Positions 33,864 to 46,046 of a stretch of 64,000 nt of DNA are shown piece by piece. How positions within the stretch are numbered: position 1 is the first letter of the stretch; each line of letters begins with the position of its first letter. This stretch comes from Trichosphaerium sp. ATCC 40318 (lineage: Eukaryota > Discosea > Flabellinia > Trichosidae). Location: the NCBI GenBank assembly GCA_038496445.1, contig JALMLS010000448.1:1-64000 (forward strand), in the 5' to 3' direction. The notes under the pieces were generated by a model. The model ran no database searches. It saw only the letters and a list, made by a program, of their open reading frames with translations, and was not told where the DNA came from. Position numbers and translations under genes: made by a program.

Positions 33864-36506
33864 ATGTTAAGAACCGCATTTGTACATCGTTTAGTAATAA
33901 ACCACTTGTTAACGTTATTAGACGTTGCGAAATCACTGTACAGTGCGTCAAAAGCGTTACACGCGTTACGTTAAGACCCAAGCTGCAAGTAAAGAACGTA
34001 CAACATTATACTTAGCTTTACCGTACTAACATACGTAGCGCAAACGTCGTTAGAAGATTTACAAGCAGAATTGACAGCTGCTCAAAAGAAAGTTGAGACG
34101 TTAAAACGTAGCATTGCTCAATGCCGCAATTTAGCCAAGTGCGCACTCAATAAACACTATTTAATACACTGACACTTTAATTAGCACCAAAGCAAAATCT
34201 GTACTTTTAATCGGCGCAGGACGATCTTCTACGTGTGCTATAGACTATCTACTGGCGCACGCGAAGAGGGATAACTATACAGTCAAAATTGCCGACGCTG
34301 ACCTCAGCGCTGCTCAAAATGCTCTTGGTGATAGCGTATATGGGTCGGCAATCAAGTTTGATGTAAATAATGACGCTCAGAGGACTGAGGAGGTAAAACA
34401 AGACGCTTTTATTTTAGCTTTTTCTTGTTTTTTACCAAACATGTTAGGTTAAAAAATCTGATGTGGTGATATCTCTACTACCTATGACGATGCATCATAT
34501 CGTTGCTAAAGACTGTATCACTCATAAGAAAGATCTAGTGACAGCATCATACGTGTCAGATGAAATGAAGGTGACGTCATTTACAACAAAGTTTGAAGAA
34601 AAAAAAGAGATTTGTTTATGACTTCAAGTCTCTTTTTCTTCGTTTCTAAAGGTTTTATCTAGGCACTAGATAAACCTGCACAGGATGCAGGTATACTATT
34701 ACTAAATGAGATGGGAGTAGACCCAGGTATTGATCACATGTCTTGCATGAGGGTTGTAAACCAAATAAAGGAGGATCACGGAGATATTCTTGGGGTTGAG
34801 ACGTTTACAGGTACTTTTTCTTACTTTCATTTGCTGCATAAAAACCACGTTTCTTTTATTCGTATTTGGTTCTATAGTAACAAGAGAATAGGTGGTCTTG
34901 TAGCGCCTGAGAGTGATGACAATCCGTGGAATTATAAATTCACTTGGGCTCCTAGAAATGTTGTATTGGCTGGATCGGATGGTGTCCGTTTTATCCATCA
35001 TGGAGAACTGAAATATATACCTCCTCATCAAGTGTTTTCAAGATATGAATTCTTATCTGTCCCTGATCCACACCATAATAACAGGTACGCACATATTTCT
35101 TCATCCAAATAATGTGTCCGTTCGATGTGGCTTTAATGAAGAGTTTCTTGAAGTTCTTCGTTTATGACTAAAGGATGTGACTGGAATCTAGTTATTCGTT
35201 GTTGTTATTTCTTTGTAAGTTCATTTATAACTGTTTTTTGAAGGGAGCTTTTGTTGGAAGGATATGCAAACAGAGATTCTTTAAAATACCGATCTGTTTA
35301 TGGATTAGATTCTATTCCTACTTTTTATCGTGGTACATTGAGGTACACGTGTATTTTTTATTATTTCATTTTAATAACGTGTTTGTTGTATAATAGGAAG
35401 CGTGGATTCTGTAAAGCATGGTCAATGTTTGTAGCGTACGATATTAGCAACAGCTTTTTATGTTTGCTTTGTTTTTTTTTTTGATTACTTCCTTACTTTG
35501 TTTATAGCTTGGGCTTGACCGCCGATGATTATACCATAGAGAATTCCGAAAATATGACGTATAGGTAAATGCGGTTTACCTTGCGGATACTTATCTTTGA
35601 AGCTTGCACTACAAACAAACTTTTATAGTTGTTAACTTGTTTAATTTTTTAGGGAGTTTCTTAATTCTTTCCTGACTTGGAGTGCTGTTGATAGTGTTGA
35701 ATTGAAAACAGCGTATTATCTTGGTATGTAAACATTATATTGTATGTGACACCTCTCTAATGGGTTTTGCATAAAAGGCGTGAGTATGCATAGCGATGAG
35801 ATGAATAAATTAAAATGGCTTGGAATCTTTGATGATAGAAAGATTGGTTTAAAAAAAGCAACACCTGCTCAGATACTTGAAAAAATACTTGCACGTATGT
35901 TATAACTATGTATAAATATCCTAGTATTTTATTTCATAGTTGGTATTGTAGTAGACCATATTACAACCTTCTCGGTGTTTGCTTGTTGGTGGTTTGAAAC
36001 ATTCTTTTTTTTGAAAGTCAAACTTTTTTGTTTTGATTGAGTGGTTGCTTACAAAGATTTTAGGCAAGTGGAAAATGCGTCCTGAGGATAAAGATATGAT
36101 TATTATGCTTAACTCTTATAAGCATGAGACATCTCGTGGTATTTCTTTAGAGACAACAGAACATATGGTAGTATATGGAGAAGACGACAAACGCACAGGT
36201 ATTAAACAATTTCATCGTTTTTATTTGTGTGATTGCTGACTTTAATTTTTTTACAAATAGCTATGGCTAAGACTGTTGGACTTCCTGTAGCTATTAGCGC
36301 ACATTTAATTCTTCAAGGAAAGATCAAAGCAACTGGTGTTCGCATCCCTATTTCGAAGGTATCTTTTTTTTTTCCCCTTTGGTTTTTTATTATTCATACT
36401 TAATGTATTGATGTAGGAGGTTTATGAGCCTATATTGGATGTACTTGCTGAAGAAGGTATTAAATTCCATACAAGAACAAAGGAAATTCCTGGCCTTGTA
36501 TTGTAA
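33864..36506 (+). CDS. LYS9: Saccharopine dehydrogenase (glutamate-forming), mitochondrial-type leader
   Basis: Interconverts saccharopine and aminoadipate semialdehyde plus glutamate. Two introns near the start (donors after TTT and GAAC) join MLRTAFTLRNH to an Arg-rich leader and then [20 protein letters not shown]. The Rossmann motif follows: [20 protein letters not shown]. Then [40 protein letters not shown], then [28 protein letters not shown] and [11 protein letters not shown] two-exon end reads [19 protein letters not shown] and TKEIPGLVL. It lacks the lysine-ketoglutarate reductase half fused to it in animals and plants. The leader implies mitochondrial location, which points to lysine breakdown as well as or instead of synthesis. 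Confidence 0.9.
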
Positions 36507-36689
36507 ATACTAAGAAACTAGTCAAGTCCAAACCTTGTTGTTAGTATTGGTATTTATTACTATGTACACTAAGTTAACCGTACAAGTTCAAACTGATGTC
36601 TTATGAATGGAAAGGACCTTATTGTAGTAACTATGAATATATTTAAATAGTTTAATGGATCTAATGTTTAAACAAACTTTGAAGTGATT

Positions 36690-37256
36690 CTACATAGACT
36701 TGCAAGTATTTTTTCTTTTTTTTCTTTTTGTTTTTTGTTGTTGTGGTTTAGGATTATTAATTGAAAGCTGTATTGCCTTTACAAATGCATCATTTACATT
36801 ATCACCTGTCTTTGCTGATATTTCATAGAAAGGAGCATCATAATTATCAGCTAGTTCTTTTCCTTGTTTGAAAGAAACTTCTCTTTCTTCTTCAAGATCA
36901 TTTTTGTTTCCAACAACTACAATGTTAATTGAGGTATCCTTTTTTCTTATTGATTTAAGCTCTTCAAGGTATTCTTCAAGGTGTTCTATTGATTCTTGGT
37001 TGGTTATATCGTAAACCATCAGAAAAGCATCTGATGTGCGCATGTAGTTCTCTCGCATGAATTTAAAGTCTTCTTGGCCTGCTGTATCATTAAGATCAAG
37101 TAATACTTGTTTATCGTCAACAGTAACATTTAAACGATAGCTGTCATCGATTGTGGGGTCTGCTTCGTCGTTGAATTCGCCAGAGCTATAACGCATGATA
37201 ATACTTGATTTACCCACGCCACTGATGCCTAGAGTACAAAGGCTGCACTGTGTCAT
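36690..37256 (-). CDS. Ras-family small GTPase
   Basis: A single-exon protein of 188 residues. P-loop GISGVGKSS, switch I DPTIDDSYR, switch II DLNDTAGQED, NKND as GNKNDL, and SAK as EISAKTG are all present. The C-terminus is a basic stretch and CKSM, a CaaX box expected to be farnesylated, so it should sit on a membrane. It is closest to Ras rather than Rab or Rho by these motifs. It is convergent with the saccharopine dehydrogenase gene, 183 bases away. Confidence 0.93.
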   Translation of the reverse strand: MTQCSLCTLGISGVGKSSIIMRYSSGEFNDEADPTIDDSYRLNVTVDDKQVLLDLNDTAGQEDFKFMRENYMRTSDAFLMVYDITNQESIEHLEEYLEELKSIRKKDTSINIVVVGNKNDLEEEREVSFKQGKELADNYDAPFYEISAKTGDNVNDAFVKAIQLSINNPKPQQQKTKRKKRKNTCKSM

Positions 37257-38318
37257 TATTTATAACTTGATAATGTAGTTTAAGTAAACTATGACTTAAA
37301 AAAGTAGAAATTTTATTTGAAAACATACCACGTGTTTTTAACCATTTTTCTTTGTACAATTGTTCTTGCAAGATCTTACACTTTGATACCTCTGCCAAAC
37401 CTATTGCAAACTTGAGTGATACGGGCAATATCATGGAAGCCTTGGTCTTGTAGTAAACTAGTTATAGTACAAAAAAGGCAGTTTTGCAATCAACCCGTTG
37501 TTGTTAAAGAATGGAACTTAGGAATGCTACAAGACAACGCAATTGCGTTATGGGCAATCAAATAGAGATGATCAATCTTTAACAGCGCAAATCACTTCAA
37601 CCTTAAACCACGTGATTTCTGCTGTTTGTATAACGTGGTTTCTGTAGTCCCTTCATAAACTTTACAAACACTACGGTACCATCGAGGTTATGAGAGAACT
37701 GAAAGTACGGTTTATGTCTACAAGAACACTACGGGCTAACAAAAATTACAATTGTCAACGTACAAAAAATACGCATTGACAGGGATCTTGTAGATAAAAA
37801 CTGTTTCCTTCGTGACAATCTGCGAAAAAGGCTCGTGTATATCTTTAACCATCAACAGTCCAACCTCACTAAGGTCGGAAGATTCCTTTGATAAAGCGAA
37901 GACAAACAAGTGCGTAGACTTTAATTAATTCCAACTTACAGCGTTCAACATTGTTTTGGCGAACATTCTGATAACGTGCTTTTCTGAAATTACCAATTAC
38001 TTCGAACAAGTTCTAATGACACCCAAAATACTCTACCCGTTCTTTTTTACGCGTGAAATTATGCCTCAACACAGTGACTGCATTTACCCTAATTTTTTTC
38101 TACAGTTCCTTTCTTGGTATATAGCTATATTCGTATTCTTGCTAATGGGTAATAACTTGGGTGTTGAAAAGGATCAACGGAGAAAAGGCTTAGTGTTCCG
38201 TTTTTTGGCTTAAATTAATACTACAAAACCCGTTAATAGTGGCAACATGTCACGCGCAGCCACCGCGTTAAGGTATTGATTTATAGTGTAATAGTCACTC
38301 ACCACAGATAGTGCCTTT
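37257..38318. other. Intergenic region upstream of Ras and the Frizzled-like gene
   Basis: About 1.06 kb between two divergent genes, so it should hold both promoters. It contains the 36-bp element at 37291-37326 and CACGTG at about 37328 and 37612. An ATG at 38243 (MSRAATALR) could be a leader exon of the next gene, but the join is out of frame. No other gene seen. Confidence 0.45.
37291..37326. repeat. 36-bp dispersed element, copy 1
   Basis: Matches 40910-40945 at 34 of 36 positions in the same orientation. It lies 35 bases upstream of the Ras start codon and is followed at once by CACGTG. A weaker partial match lies near 30100. Confidence 0.7.
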
Positions 38319-40860
38319 ATGTTATTGACTTGTATCAACGTTTATATCGCCCAACAACCTCCTTCGGCCGGTATCATACCCGGAACATGCATTACTTATC
38401 AACATAGCTTTACGGGATCGCCTAGTCTTTGTGATACCGTTATTCCATACGGTACAAGTATATTTGTAGCCAATGACTCATCCGTTGCCATATTATACAG
38501 GCACATAATTTAAATTCTCTAAAACACGACTAACGCGCGTAAAAGTGATGTTGCGCCTATTGAACAGATCATTTCAATCGTACCAGAAGCCTGCCTAGCC
38601 TCTGGACCTCAATTTGTGTGTGAAGCAGCTTTTAGGCCTTGCTTAGATAACGGACGTACGTTTGATTACCTTTCAAACACCCTCAACAGTGAATCACGAT
38701 AATTACGATTTGGCGAATTTCTATTGTTTGGCGAATTTCTATTGTATTCTTTTAAAACAGAGAAAACGCATTACGCCTAAAACTCAGCCACACCCGCATT
38801 TTCATTGCAGAATATTTTTTAAATTGCTATTTTACCAAATAGGAAATTCCTTTCGATGGCCATTTTTCGTCACTAAACAATCATGATTAGAACCACGTAT
38901 TCCTTGTAAAGATCTTTGTGAAGACACAGTACGAGAATGCGGGTCAATTCTTGCCCTTGCAAATCGTGTATTGGACTGTAACGATCAAGCAATAGCAATT
39001 GAAAATTGTAATATTACAGGTAACTACTTTTTTCCACCTTGACAATAGTCCTTGTGCTTTACTCAAGAGGTTTACCATAAATAAAACCCTTGCTGGGCTT
39101 GTCAGTAGAGCATTTAGAACACTTTTCTAATGATGACAGCCATCAGACACAGTTTTATTGTTAGAAATGTAAGGTTTTTTTTTGACTTTCTCGATTGTAG
39201 GAACAAGTAACACTAGTATAAACTCTTTCACTAAAACATGTGCTGAAATGGGCCTTCTTGATGATGCTGATACAACTGCTGATATTAAATGCGGGTTATG
39301 TCCTTTTCCAGTATTCCGTGGTGAGTTTCTTTTTTGGCTTTTTTTATTTTCTTTGAGATTGACTTCAAGCGCTTACAAATTTTAGATAATGTGTACACGG
39401 CAATATACGCGTACATGGTTACCTTGTGTATCCTAGCGCTTATATTGCAAGTACCTTCATTTGCAGCATTTGTATCAACAAAGACGTACATTAGAGGTTG
39501 CTTTTTTTGTTTAACCTTTTTGTTGTAGATACCTAACGTTCTCTGCTCATTTCTTTATTATTTATTCCATTGATACAATTATACCAGCTTGCTTGGGTGT
39601 GTTTGTTGGGTTATCACCAGAAGATTGGATATGCTCCAGTCCTACAACTTTCGCAACCCAGAGCTATGTACCATGTACTGTTGTAGGTAATCTTATCAAA
39701 ATATTTTCTCAATTTTTTCCGTTTTTCTAATGCTCAGTAGGCACAATTCTTGTTTTTGTATCTAATCAATTCCACCTTGCTACAATGTGCCATACTTTTA
39801 CTGTATATTATAATTTTAAACTTGGTCCCAGATTACTCAATCGTGGAGGTTTACCAAACTGGTACAAATATGTACGTGTCGAGAATTATGTTTTCTAAAG
39901 ACAAGAGCTCATTGCGATGTACAGACAACTTATGCTATCATCTGGGTATTACCTGCTATACTTTCTTTGATAGCTGGTACAACAAATTCTATTGGTGGTG
40001 GTCCTTACGGTTGTTATTGTACGTCTGTTTTTAAGCTAAATTCTTTGAAGTGATGTTGTTCTCACTTCTCGTTTTTTTAGTTTTGGGCAATTGGCAAGAC
40101 TGGCTTTTGCTATTTGGGTTTCCTATGGTTCCCTCAATATTAATATCGTTATTTTGCCTTGCATACATTGTATATAACCTCTTTACGGTACGTTGAAAGA
40201 GAAACATGCAATAGCTAATTCAATTCTTAAGGGTGTGTCTGGTTCTGCCCAAAAACGAGTCACCACAGCCATGTTAACGACTCTATTCACTCTTGTTATA
40301 ACATTTATTGTTGTGTTATCTTGTAGGATATATGTTGATTCTACTTTTGGTGATATAGAAGCCGTAAGAATTTCTACTTTGCACCCTTTTTGGATTTGTT
40401 TTTTTTTCATGCCAGAATTGTTTTGTTAATCCTGTGTTTGTAGATCGTTTTACGATATATCAACTGTGTTGGTACTATTAGCAATACCATTGACGATTGT
40501 ACTTCTATTCAAGACGAGTCTTACGTGTACCTTGGAGTCATATTTACTTCGATATTCGTTTCCTATGTACGTTTTCTAAAGAACATTACAATGACACATG
40601 TGATGTCACAACAATTCGATATTGACGTGTGTTTTAATAGGCTGGTGGTGTAATTATTTTTTTCTCATGGCTGCCTCATATGTACGTACTTTAATGATGT
40701 AGATGAAAGCTTAACAGGATGGGTTTCTAGAAAATTTCGAGATGCTCTTTCTAATTTGCCTTATATATTCTCTCGTAAGAGTACTAGCACAAGATCTACC
40801 AACGGAAGCTCTGGGGTATCTCACGGTAGTATCAATGATAAAAATACTACAACACTGTAA
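38319..40860 (+). CDS. Frizzled-like seven-pass receptor
   Basis: About twelve exons. A short hydrophobic start (MLLTCINVYIAQQ) is a possible signal peptide. A cysteine-rich FZ domain follows, joined exon by exon: CITYQHS, SLCDTVIPYG, EACLASGPQFVCEAAFRPCL, PCKDLCEDTVRECGSILALA and a cluster of Cys at CGLCPFPVF. The membrane part begins NVYTAIYAYMVTLCILALIL and has about seven hydrophobic segments, with CSSPTTF in an outer loop. It ends with a Ser/Thr-rich tail (YIFSRKSTSTRSTNGSSG). Frizzled-type receptors outside animals are known in amoebae and some fungi; their ligands are unknown. The first intron after the start is GC-AG (38501-38545). The start could lie in an upstream exon. Confidence 0.85.
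38709..38744. repeat. Tandem 18-bp duplication in an intron
   Basis: The unit TTTGGCGAATTTCTATTG occurs twice in direct succession within a roughly 240-nt intron of the Frizzled-like gene, one of its longest. Confidence 0.8.
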
Positions 40861-40909
40861 AGAATATGAAAAAATAACCCAACTTTATAAACTATAAATC
40901 ATGCAAACA

Positions 40910-40945
40910 ATGACTTAAAAAAGTAGGAATTTTATGTGAAAACAT
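40910..40945. repeat. 36-bp dispersed element, copy 2
   Basis: Two mismatches to 37291-37326, same orientation. It lies 50 bases downstream of the Frizzled-like stop codon; a CACGTG follows at about 40963. Confidence 0.7.
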
Positions 40946-41656
40946 GAGGCATGCTGAAGTTACACGTGATTAATAAAAATGACGCAACATTTTGTTTCTG
41001 ACCATCAATAGCAGCTGAAGTATATAAGTAAACAGTGCTACTAAAACAAAAAAAACCACAAAGTGGTTTTTTCTCTACTTCTCTTCAACTACTACTACCT
41101 TACGAAGTATCTATTAACCTCTGGGTACTATACATTGTCTAGGCGGTTCGTACATTTGAGTCTCGAGCAAAGATTCGTTATGTGGAGTAACATAAACATC
41201 ACAAGTTTTTACAGCTTTTTTGTGGTTTTTGAGTTCTTTATTTTAATTTTACAGTGCCTTTAGCCATTAGAGAATTTTTTGCTAAGCAGTTGAATGTGCT
41301 GTGGTGTAAGCACTACAAGCTTTGAATCTACACAGGAATTATGAGAGCTTAATATAAACCTGTAGCTGTGAGAAAAAATAAATACGCTTTATTGTTTTTA
41401 TGGTATGACGTTATTGTAAAATATGAAAATCTTCTAGCTAGGTTATTTTTGTTCATCATTTATACCTTGAAAGTGTATAAAGAGTAGTAGTGCATTGAAC
41501 CTGAGTGTGCACACTAAAACGTTAGTTGTGGCTCCACAAAAAACGTCAAGTTCAGCTTATTGCTCTTGATTAGCGATATAAAACCGATTTAAACGCTTTT
41601 CATTTGTTGTAGTGCACTTTTTCCAAAAATGTTTTCAGTTTTTTTTCTCTTTCTAA

Positions 41657-41755
41657 CTTATGCAACATCCCAAACAGCCAAAAATGATGTATACATACTA
41701 CACGAGCATGTTGAATACAATACATCATTTTTGGCTGTTTGGGATGTTGCATAAG
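41657..41755. repeat. Perfect 36-bp inverted repeat (hairpin)
   Basis: Left arm 41657-41692 and right arm 41720-41755 are exact reverse complements over 36 bases, with a 27-base loop between. The stem starts CTTATGCAACATCCC. RNA from either strand would fold into a long stem-loop. No protein is encoded. It lies in a gap between two convergent genes, roughly in its right half. Confidence 0.93.
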
Positions 41756-42071
41756 ATAGTGAACAAAATTGTTTTCTAAACGGCGTTGTTTGTGACCTCA
41801 TATCAGGGATAAGTAGTACATTACTGTTTAAGCGGATCTGGCCTATTCATTTGACAGAAAAACGTATTGTTGCTCTTAAATAAGGAATTAAAAGTTCCTT
41901 TTTTGCTGAAAAGAGCAAGGTACATATTTCCTATGATAATTGCATATAAGGTACTTATTGTGCATCTCTGTTAAGATCTTCCCCTTGAAATACAAACCTT
42001 AACCTATCGTATACGGCAGTTTCAGGTGAGTAGCTGACTGCTGTGTGACTGACACATTTTTTACTTTTTCA

Positions 42072-44147
42072 TCAACTGCTTAGAGAAAAATTCTCTATTG
42101 CAAAAAGAATACCACCAATAAGGTTTAATCCTGTTACTAAAAGTAAAACAAGCGTGTAATTATCAGTCTCATCAAGTATAATGCCAGTAACTAAAAAAAA
42201 AATAAACAAGAAATTCTCAAAATTAACAAATTATTCCCCACGATAAAACGTCAGTAGATTCGTACCTGTGTTACCTAGAATACCTGGTATAGAAGAAAAT
42301 GTATTACACCAACCATATATCAGACCAGCATATCTAAGACTCATAATCAGAAGAAACTGTTTCACAAAGCTTAAAAAAGAAGACAAACCTTGGTGCTATA
42401 TCGAAAATATTCGTCCATGTTGCTGCTCCACGAAATCCGTCAAATCCAAATCCCAGACACAATAGAAATACTATTAATGCTGTGTTTTTAGTTGTTAGGA
42501 GACATAAATAGCAAACACATGATCCTATTCTACCAAAGTTCTCAAAAAGCTTCCGAACATGAACTCTTTTAAGAGTGTTTTTCTCAATGAGTTTATCCTG
42601 AAGCCAACTGCTCAGCATTCCAAATGTGAAGCTGAAAACATATGGCAAAGCAGCCAGGGATATACTTTCCTTAGATACGCCATTATCACGTAAGAACGTT
42701 GGTAGCCACAACAAGAACTAGGCATCATTAAAAAAAATAAAATAAATTTGATAAAAAAAGCACTGATGAAATAAGTCCGTACAATGTAGAATCCAAATGA
42801 GTTTGTGACAACTCCCATTGTAATAGCCCATATTGCAGGAGACTTTATACATTCCCAAAGTATACGTAACTCCGTCTAATAGAAGAAAAAACTGGTCAGA
42901 AATAGCCATCCTCTGTAAACTTTTGTACATGTTTTTTATCTCCATGAAACTCTCTTGTCAGAATAATGTATTGCTTCTCGCTCTCTGAAATATACGGTGC
43001 ATCTGTAGGATCATTGTAAAGTAAATAATAATATGGTATCATCCAAAGAAGGCCAGCGCTTCCGAAAATATAGAAAACATATCTCCAGCCTAATGTACTC
43101 TACATAAAAAAACAGAATATTAGAGAAGAGTACAATCTTAACTTATGATTTACAGATATAGATGGAGATATGGCAACACCAGCTATGAGTCCAAGGTATA
43201 GTGATACGTAAGTAGCAGATGTAGCTCGAGTCCGTTCTTGTGCAGGAAACCATCTCGCAAGGAAGTAATACAACGCAGGGAATGTTACACCTTCTGCTAG
43301 TCCCATCGCAACGCGAACCTTTAAGAAAAATTGAATATTTGTGTTCGCGTGCAATACGTACAATTATAAGCACGAAGAAGTTACCAGCGAACACGCTGGT
43401 TAATACAGTACATAAGCTCCACCCTACAAACACGAGCATGAGTCATATTAGTAGTACCCCGCCTTGACAATCTTACCAACAATGCCTACACCAAGAACCA
43501 CTTTCGCTCCCCACAACGAACAAGCAATACCAGAAGGAATCTCTAACGATTTGTCATATCAACGTGATAAAGTAAGTAGTGTACCAGTTACTAGATATCT
43601 AAAATACATTAGACTATTTATGTTCGTACCTGTCAGACCAAAAACAAAGTGGGTACCCATAGAAGAAAGATGACAATATAACACCCTTTTTTCAAAGTCA
43701 GACTTACGTATCACGTGCGTGACTTACTTTTTGAGTATCAGTCCAATTATACTCTTGTTGCATATCAATAATGGCAGAACCAATATTTGTTCTATCTAAG
43801 GAAAAGAAAGAGCTTAAAAAATTGAAAAAACCGAAAAGTGACTTACCTGAATAATTAATAAAAAGCGCTAAACAAAGCACTCCAAGTATTAAAAACCGCG
43901 ATTTAAATATCCCACCACATGCTTGCTTCGTTTTTACTTGTATTGGAGCCGCTAAGTTTTTCTGATCTTCAGAGTCACTTGTTTCTCTGTTGGTAATAGT
44001 AATAAGTATCAAGAAGTTACGTTGAGGGTACGATACCCCAACAAGACGCGAACAGGCACCGGTACACAAAAAAGCTATTCATTACGTTGTTAATTCCTCT
44101 AGCTCTATCTCATCATTATCTGTTACGCTATCAGCTAACTGAAGCAT
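42072..44147 (-). CDS. Major facilitator transporter, SLC17 anion-symporter type
   Basis: Starts at ATG 44147 with an acidic cytosolic N-terminus (DNDEIELEELTTE). The first membrane segment is KSRFLILGVLCLALFINYSG, and the loop has DRTNIGSAIIDMQQEYNW, as in SLC17 proteins. Then VRVAMGLAEGVTFPALYYFL and ARWFPAQERTRAT, the family signature, and later exons with LPTFLRDNGVSKESISLAAL and a PYVFSFTFGM segment. The end is GIIFA-type membrane segment and TGA at 42072. The family carries phosphate, glutamate, sialate or other anions with H+ or Na+. About ten exons. Confidence 0.85.
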
Positions 44148-44387
44148 GTTTTATAATAACTAAACTATCTATCTAACGGAAAAGTCAATCGCTTTCTTCC
44201 CGTCGCGAAGCGTCAAAAAACAGACTTGATGTTATGCAATCAGAATAGCTTGGGAAATCACGTGAAAACAATGAGATAGTTGATATCAATTAAAACACTG
44301 TGACAACGAGTAAGTGTTTGTAATGCCCAAAACGAAAAACTTAGAAAAAAGAGACTGTTGAATTATCGTGAAGACATCTTTCTTTTA

Positions 44388-46046
44388 TTAAGCATACATA
44401 TCCACAAGTGTACCTAAGTTTAGTTCTTCGGCTCTTTCTAAGCAAGCGTAAACAGCTGCTGCATCTTGTGCACCAACTCCTACAGATCTAATACAAAGTG
44501 TTACATCAGGCATTAATAACAAAGTGTAAAAAATATCATACTTGAAAAATGTTATTTCCTTGTCATCAGCACGACCCTGTGTGAGATAAAAGTGATTAAT
44601 GATTGAACAAAAATAATATAAATTTCGTTAAGTATCAAAAGAGGAGTGTAGCTATATAAAGAAGAACATAGATGAATTTTACAAAAGTGCTCCCTAAACA
44701 AAGCTTACTGTCTTTGATCTATTGAGAACTTCTCCAATTTCAGCATGGATCTTTGCTTTTGCTATGTGTATTTCGCCAGCTATATAGAAGAACACTTAGA
44801 TAACAAATAAACGCTTCACTTACCTTCAGCCTTTGCACTCTCGTAGCTATCAACGTATACCTTAGGTGCTGTTTTCAATTGTGTAAGATCAACCTAAATA
44901 AGTTATTAGCATTATTTTCTTTGCTTTAATCACGTGCTTCTCTATCAGTTAACATGTATACTCCCACAGAGCTAATATGTGTACCAGGTTTTACATGACT
45001 AGCGTTGAATACAGGAGTTTTAGCAGAAGTTGCAGTGATGATAATGTCAGACTAAAGAAGTGAAACAGTTAGATAAAATAATAACTTTATCAAGATGCAA
45101 AGTACTTTTGCCACTGCTTCATTAACTTGCTTTTCTGTTTCAAGCAAATGTACTTTCATTCCTTCTTTCCATGTATTTGCATTTGTTACAAATTTTTTCG
45201 CTTTTGATACTGTATTACCCTTTACATAAACAACCCTGCAAAAGTCAAAAAATAAGTTCAACAACTATTCAATTATAGTTTCTTTCTATGTCCGAGGGAC
45301 ATTGCAGGTCTTCACCACAAAAAATAGAACTGTTTGGAATACTTAACAAACACCAAAGTATATAGGATACTTGATGGTGACGTACTTTATATCTCTCACT
45401 GCCATTATAGCCTTTAAGTTTGACTCGGCCTGAAAACTTGATCCAAAAACAGTAACAATTGTAGACTCTTTTCTTGCCAATTCTTCAGCGGCAGCACCAG
45501 CGCCAGCACCTGTACGTATTGCTGTAAGAGACCCTCCTTCAACAACCGCTCTGGTCAACCCTAAAGGTAACGTTAAACAAAAAAACCCGAAAAAAATGAG
45601 AATTTGCAGATTCTGCTTTCGTTCGTTATCCTGTACGATAGCCTTACCTGTGACAGCGTCCAGAGCTAGAACTGTAGCAGAGATAGTGGGTAACCTGTTA
45701 TAGAGTAAGAATTATACACTAGACGGTGTAGTATGGCAAATACCCTTTCTCGGTGTTTTGCGGATAAATTGAAACAATTTTGACGCCTAGCTGGTTTGTT
45801 TCGCTCAAGTGAGATCCCATTAGCAATGTAGAGCCTTTTTCAGTATTTACAGCGGTACGAAGAGGCTCTTAAATTGAAGATCAGGTAACATCGACGAATT
45901 CGTTACTTACCACCTACATTGTTGCTGGAGAGTTGTTTAAACGCTGATTTCATTGCGTTTATACATACTGGATAGCTCAGAGCCTTTTCAACATCACTCT
46001 TTGCTAGAATGCGTACTCTACCTTGTGTAGTATCGGTTTTACTCAT
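44388..46046 (-). CDS. Ornithine cyclodeaminase / mu-crystallin family protein
   Basis: Starts at ATG 46046 (MSKTDTTQGRVRILAKSDVE). Segments in order: GEPLRTAVNTEKGSTLLMGS, LGVKIVSIYPQN, VLALDAVTGLTRAVVEGGSL, TAIRTGAGAGAAAEELARKE, then the NAD motif VTVFGSSFQAESNLKAIMAV. Next KVVYVKGNTVSKAKKFV, SDIIITATSAKTPVFNASHV, KPGTHISSVGV and VGVGAQDAAAVYACLERAEE near the end. The nucleotide-binding loop reads FGSSFQA in place of the common GxGxQA. The family covers ornithine cyclodeaminase, ketimine reductase (mu-crystallin) and related NAD(P) enzymes; the substrate cannot be told. Confidence 0.9.

Larger units (their letters stand above)
40861..42071. other. Intergenic region between convergent genes
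   Basis: 1.2 kb between the stop codons of the Frizzled-like and SLC17-type genes. It holds the second 36-bp element (40910-40945) and a perfect 36-bp hairpin (41657-41755). Short open stretches (for example 41063-41263) have no domain. Confidence 0.5.

Noticed and set aside
34702-35031. Open frame on the minus strand of 109 codons
   Set aside because: Antisense to an exon of saccharopine dehydrogenase that matches its family well.
37956-38213. Open frame of 85 codons before the Frizzled-like gene
   Set aside because: No domain, no signal peptide and no in-frame join to the receptor exons.
41063-41263. Small hydrophobic open frame near the hairpin
   Set aside because: Low-complexity AT-rich composition, no family match, no splice partner.
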